Assembly: GCA_947072565.1 (NCBI GenBank)
Contig: CAMTIM010000027.1
Coordinates: forward strand, 1-64,000
From: an uncultured Peptostreptococcaceae bacterium
GTDB lineage: Bacteria > Bacillota > Clostridia > Peptostreptococcales > Peptostreptococcaceae
Direction of reading: 5' to 3'
Length of the DNA: 64,000 nucleotides
The translations under genes and the position numbers were made by a program. Of this stretch, positions 61,837-64,000 are shown one piece after another. Within the stretch, counting starts at the first letter, position 1; each line of letters starts with the position of its first letter. The notes beneath the pieces were generated by a model. It had not been told where the DNA came from, searched no databases, and saw only the letters and a program-made list of their open reading frames with translations.

Positions 61837-64000
61837 TATATTATTGTTTGATGGAGCAATGGGAACAATGCTTCAGCAAAAAGGATTAAAAATAGGTGAG
61901 AACCCAGAGATATTTGCACTTAAAAATCCAGAAAAATTAATGGAGATACATAAATTATATCTAGAAGCAGGGTGTAACGTAATTACTACAAATACATTTG
62001 GAGCAAATGGATTAAAATTGGATAAGCTTGGATATACAGTAGAAGAAGTTGTAGAAAATGCAGTAAAAATGGCTAGATCTGCAATAGAGAAAGTAGATAA
62101 ATCAAAACCTAGATATGTAGCACTTGATATAGGACCAATTGGAGAGATGCTAGAACCTATGGGAACTTTAAGTTTCGATAATGCATATGAAGTTTTTAAA
62201 AGACAAGCAATACAAGGGGAAAAATCTGGAGTAGATTTAATTATTATAGAAACTATGATGGATTTATATGAGGCAAAAGCAGCTGTTTTAGCAGTAAAAG
62301 AAAATACTAATTTACCTGTATTTTGTACTATGACATTTGATGAAAATGAAAGAAGTTTTACAGGATGTATGCCAGAAAGCATGGTAGCAACTATTGAAGG
62401 GTTAGGAGTAGATGCAATTGGGGTAAATTGCTCATTAGGACCAAAACAGTTATTACCAATAGTTAAAAAAATATGCAAAACAGCTACTATACCAGTTATA
62501 GTTCAAGCTAATGCAGGTTTACCAGATATAATAGATGGTCAAGCTATATATAATGTTAACAAGGATGATTTTTATGAAGGTGTGCAAAAATTTATAGAGG
62601 CTGGGGCATCAATAATAGGTGGATGTTGTGGTACTAATCCATCATTTATAAATAAAATATCACAAAACTTAGATAAACTTAAAATAGTTGAGATAGAAAA
62701 AGAAGTAAAAAGTATAGTTTGTTCACCATCTAAATGTGTTGAAATAAAAGCACCTACAGTTATGGGGGAGAGAATAAATCCAACAGGAAAGAAATTATTA
62801 CAACAATCTATTAAAAACGGAAATTTTGATTATGCAATAAATTTAGGATTAGAGCAAATTAATGCAGGAGCAGAGATTTTAAATGTTAATGTTGGACTAG
62901 CAGATATAGATGAATCTAAAATGATGCCAAGAATTTTAAAAGAAATACAGTCAGTAATAGATGTACCTCTACAAGTTGATTCATCAGATATAAAAGCATT
63001 AGAACAAGGTCTTAGATATTATAATGGAAAGACTATAGCAAACTCAGTAAACGGCAAAGAAGAGTCATTAAATAGTATACTTCCAATAGTAAAAAAATAT
63101 GGAGCTTGTGTAGTAGGCCTTACATTAGATGAAAAAGGAATACCACAAAAAGCTCAAGATAGATTTAAAATAGCTAAAAAAATAGTAGATAAAGCTATGG
63201 AATATGGTATAAAAAAACAAGATATATTCATAGATTGTCTCTCTTTAACAGTATCAGCACAGCAAGAAGAAGCGATAGAGACTTTGAAATGCATAAAAAT
63301 GGTTAAGGAAGACCTAGGAGTAAAAACTATACTAGGAGTATCTAATATTTCTTTTGGAGTGCCAAATAGAAAGGCTTTAAATAGTTCATTTTTAACATTA
63401 ACTTTAGGATATGGGCTAGATTTACCAATAATAAATCCTAATGAAGAAAATATGATGGAAGCTATAAATTCATTTAAGGTAATAAAAAATATAGATAAAA
63501 ATTGTGTTGAATATATAAATAAATATAATACTATTACAAATAATAAAAATATAAATAAATCAAAAGAAAACAATAGTGAGTTAACTTTAAAGCAAGTAGT
63601 AGAAAGAGGATTACAAGAAGATTGCAAGTCTATAACAACATCACTTTTACAAAAATATTCTGAAGATAAAATTTTAGATGAAATTTTAATACCTGCATTA
63701 GATGAAGTTGGAAAAAAATATGACAATGGTGAAATATTTTTACCTCAATTAATTCAATGTGCAGAAACTGTTAAAGTATCACTAAATGTAATAAAAGAAA
63801 GTTCGCTTCAAAAAAATGATAAATCTGTATATAAAGGCAAAATAATTTTAGCTACTGTAAAAGGAGATATTCACGATATCGGGAAAAACATAGTTAAAAT
63901 TATGATTGAAAACTATGGTTATGAAGTAATAGATTTAGGAAAAGATGTGCCTATTGAAGTGGTAGTTGAGGAAGCAAAAAAGAGAAAAATAAAATTAATA
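61808..64000 (+). CDS. metH: B12-dependent methionine synthase (homocysteine S-methyltransferase), partial
   Basis: 731 codons are present and the gene runs off the window. ATG 61808 has GGGGATG upstream. Domain order: homocysteine-binding barrel (1 to about 290; LFDGAMGTML, zinc Cys in IIGGCCGTNP), pterin-binding domain (about 315-570; MGERINPTGKK, LPIINPNEENMM), cobalamin cap and binding domain (from about 590; GDIHDIGKNI gives the cobalt ligand His). The activation domain is missing from this order because it is the separate protein encoded upstream. The last part of the B12 domain lies outside. Confidence 0.95.
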   Translation, partial: MNVVEYIKNNILLFDGAMGTMLQQKGLKIGENPEIFALKNPEKLMEIHKLYLEAGCNVITTNTFGANGLKLDKLGYTVEEVVENAVKMARSAIEKVDKSKPRYVALDIGPIGEMLEPMGTLSFDNAYEVFKRQAIQGEKSGVDLIIIETMMDLYEAKAAVLAVKENTNLPVFCTMTFDENERSFTGCMPESMVATIEGLGVDAIGVNCSLGPKQLLPIVKKICKTATIPVIVQANAGLPDIIDGQAIYNVNKDDFYEGVQKFIEAGASIIGGCCGTNPSFINKISQNLDKLKIVEIEKEVKSIVCSPSKCVEIKAPTVMGERINPTGKKLLQQSIKNGNFDYAINLGLEQINAGAEILNVNVGLADIDESKMMPRILKEIQSVIDVPLQVDSSDIKALEQGLRYYNGKTIANSVNGKEESLNSILPIVKKYGACVVGLTLDEKGIPQKAQDRFKIAKKIVDKAMEYGIKKQDIFIDCLSLTVSAQQEEAIETLKCIKMVKEDLGVKTILGVSNISFGVPNRKALNSSFLTLTLGYGLDLPIINPNEENMMEAINSFKVIKNIDKNCVEYINKYNTITNNKNINKSKENNSELTLKQVVERGLQEDCKSITTSLLQKYSEDKILDEILIPALDEVGKKYDNGEIFLPQLIQCAETVKVSLNVIKESSLQKNDKSVYKGKIILATVKGDIHDIGKNIVKIMIENYGYEVIDLGKDVPIEVVVEEAKKRKIKLI

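Overview
The window is AT-rich chromosomal DNA of a low-GC anaerobic Firmicute. The gene set suggests a clostridium of the Peptostreptococcaceae, for example Paraclostridium or Paeniclostridium: DnaI/DnaD loaders, arginine deiminase pathway, SDR threonine dehydrogenase with KBL, SigV/RsiV, LuxS with B12-dependent methionine synthase. The genus is inferred from protein resemblance only. Most genes lie on the + strand, and ribosome binding sites of the GGAGG type precede nearly all of them.

Layout. 1-5.6 kb is core: five tRNA genes (Lys, Glu, Val, Asp, Thr), the replication genes dnaI and dnaD on the - strand, an M1 peptidase, walJ-like and rlmH. 5.6-43.9 kb is an accretion zone. The last codons of rlmH (...EPYHK-stop) and the hairpin that follows are repeated, in degenerate form, eleven more times across 38 kb, each time downstream of a gene or gene block. 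Staphylococcal SCC elements use this same place, the rlmH 3' end, as their attachment site. The first three blocks (5.6-11.9 kb) are very small cassettes bounded by these sites and by short terminal inverted repeats. They carry only defence-type cargo: a CAP12-like TIR protein with a 161-aa partner; a HEPN protein with a second TIR protein; and a STAND-like ATPase. No recombinase gene is visible in the window.

Later blocks hold ordinary accessory functions: an MBL hydrolase-MarR-nitroreductase operon, a Nat-type ABC exporter, ferredoxin with a flavin-binding-type protein opposite an Rrf2 regulator, a staygreen-family protein, an orphan PotD lipoprotein, an ECF sigma/anti-sigma pair whose promoter motif is repeated before a MacAB-like exporter, an SH3/3D wall protein, gene remnants, a radical SAM protein, hemerythrin, MerR/aldo-keto reductase, and a malic enzyme-transporter-two-component cluster. 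An amidase gene and a truncated copy of it flank brnQ and the last rlmH-like site.

From 45.5 kb to the end the content again looks like core metabolism: threonine catabolism (tdh-kbl), a YitT protein, a MerR-methyltransferase fusion, the arginine deiminase genes arcA-arcB-arcC with a YfcC-type carrier, preceded by catabolite-response-like sites, an orphan CrtI/CrtN-like oxidoreductase, sigV-rsiV, a TtcA-like PP-loop protein, and luxS with a methionine synthase activation protein and metH, which runs off the right edge.
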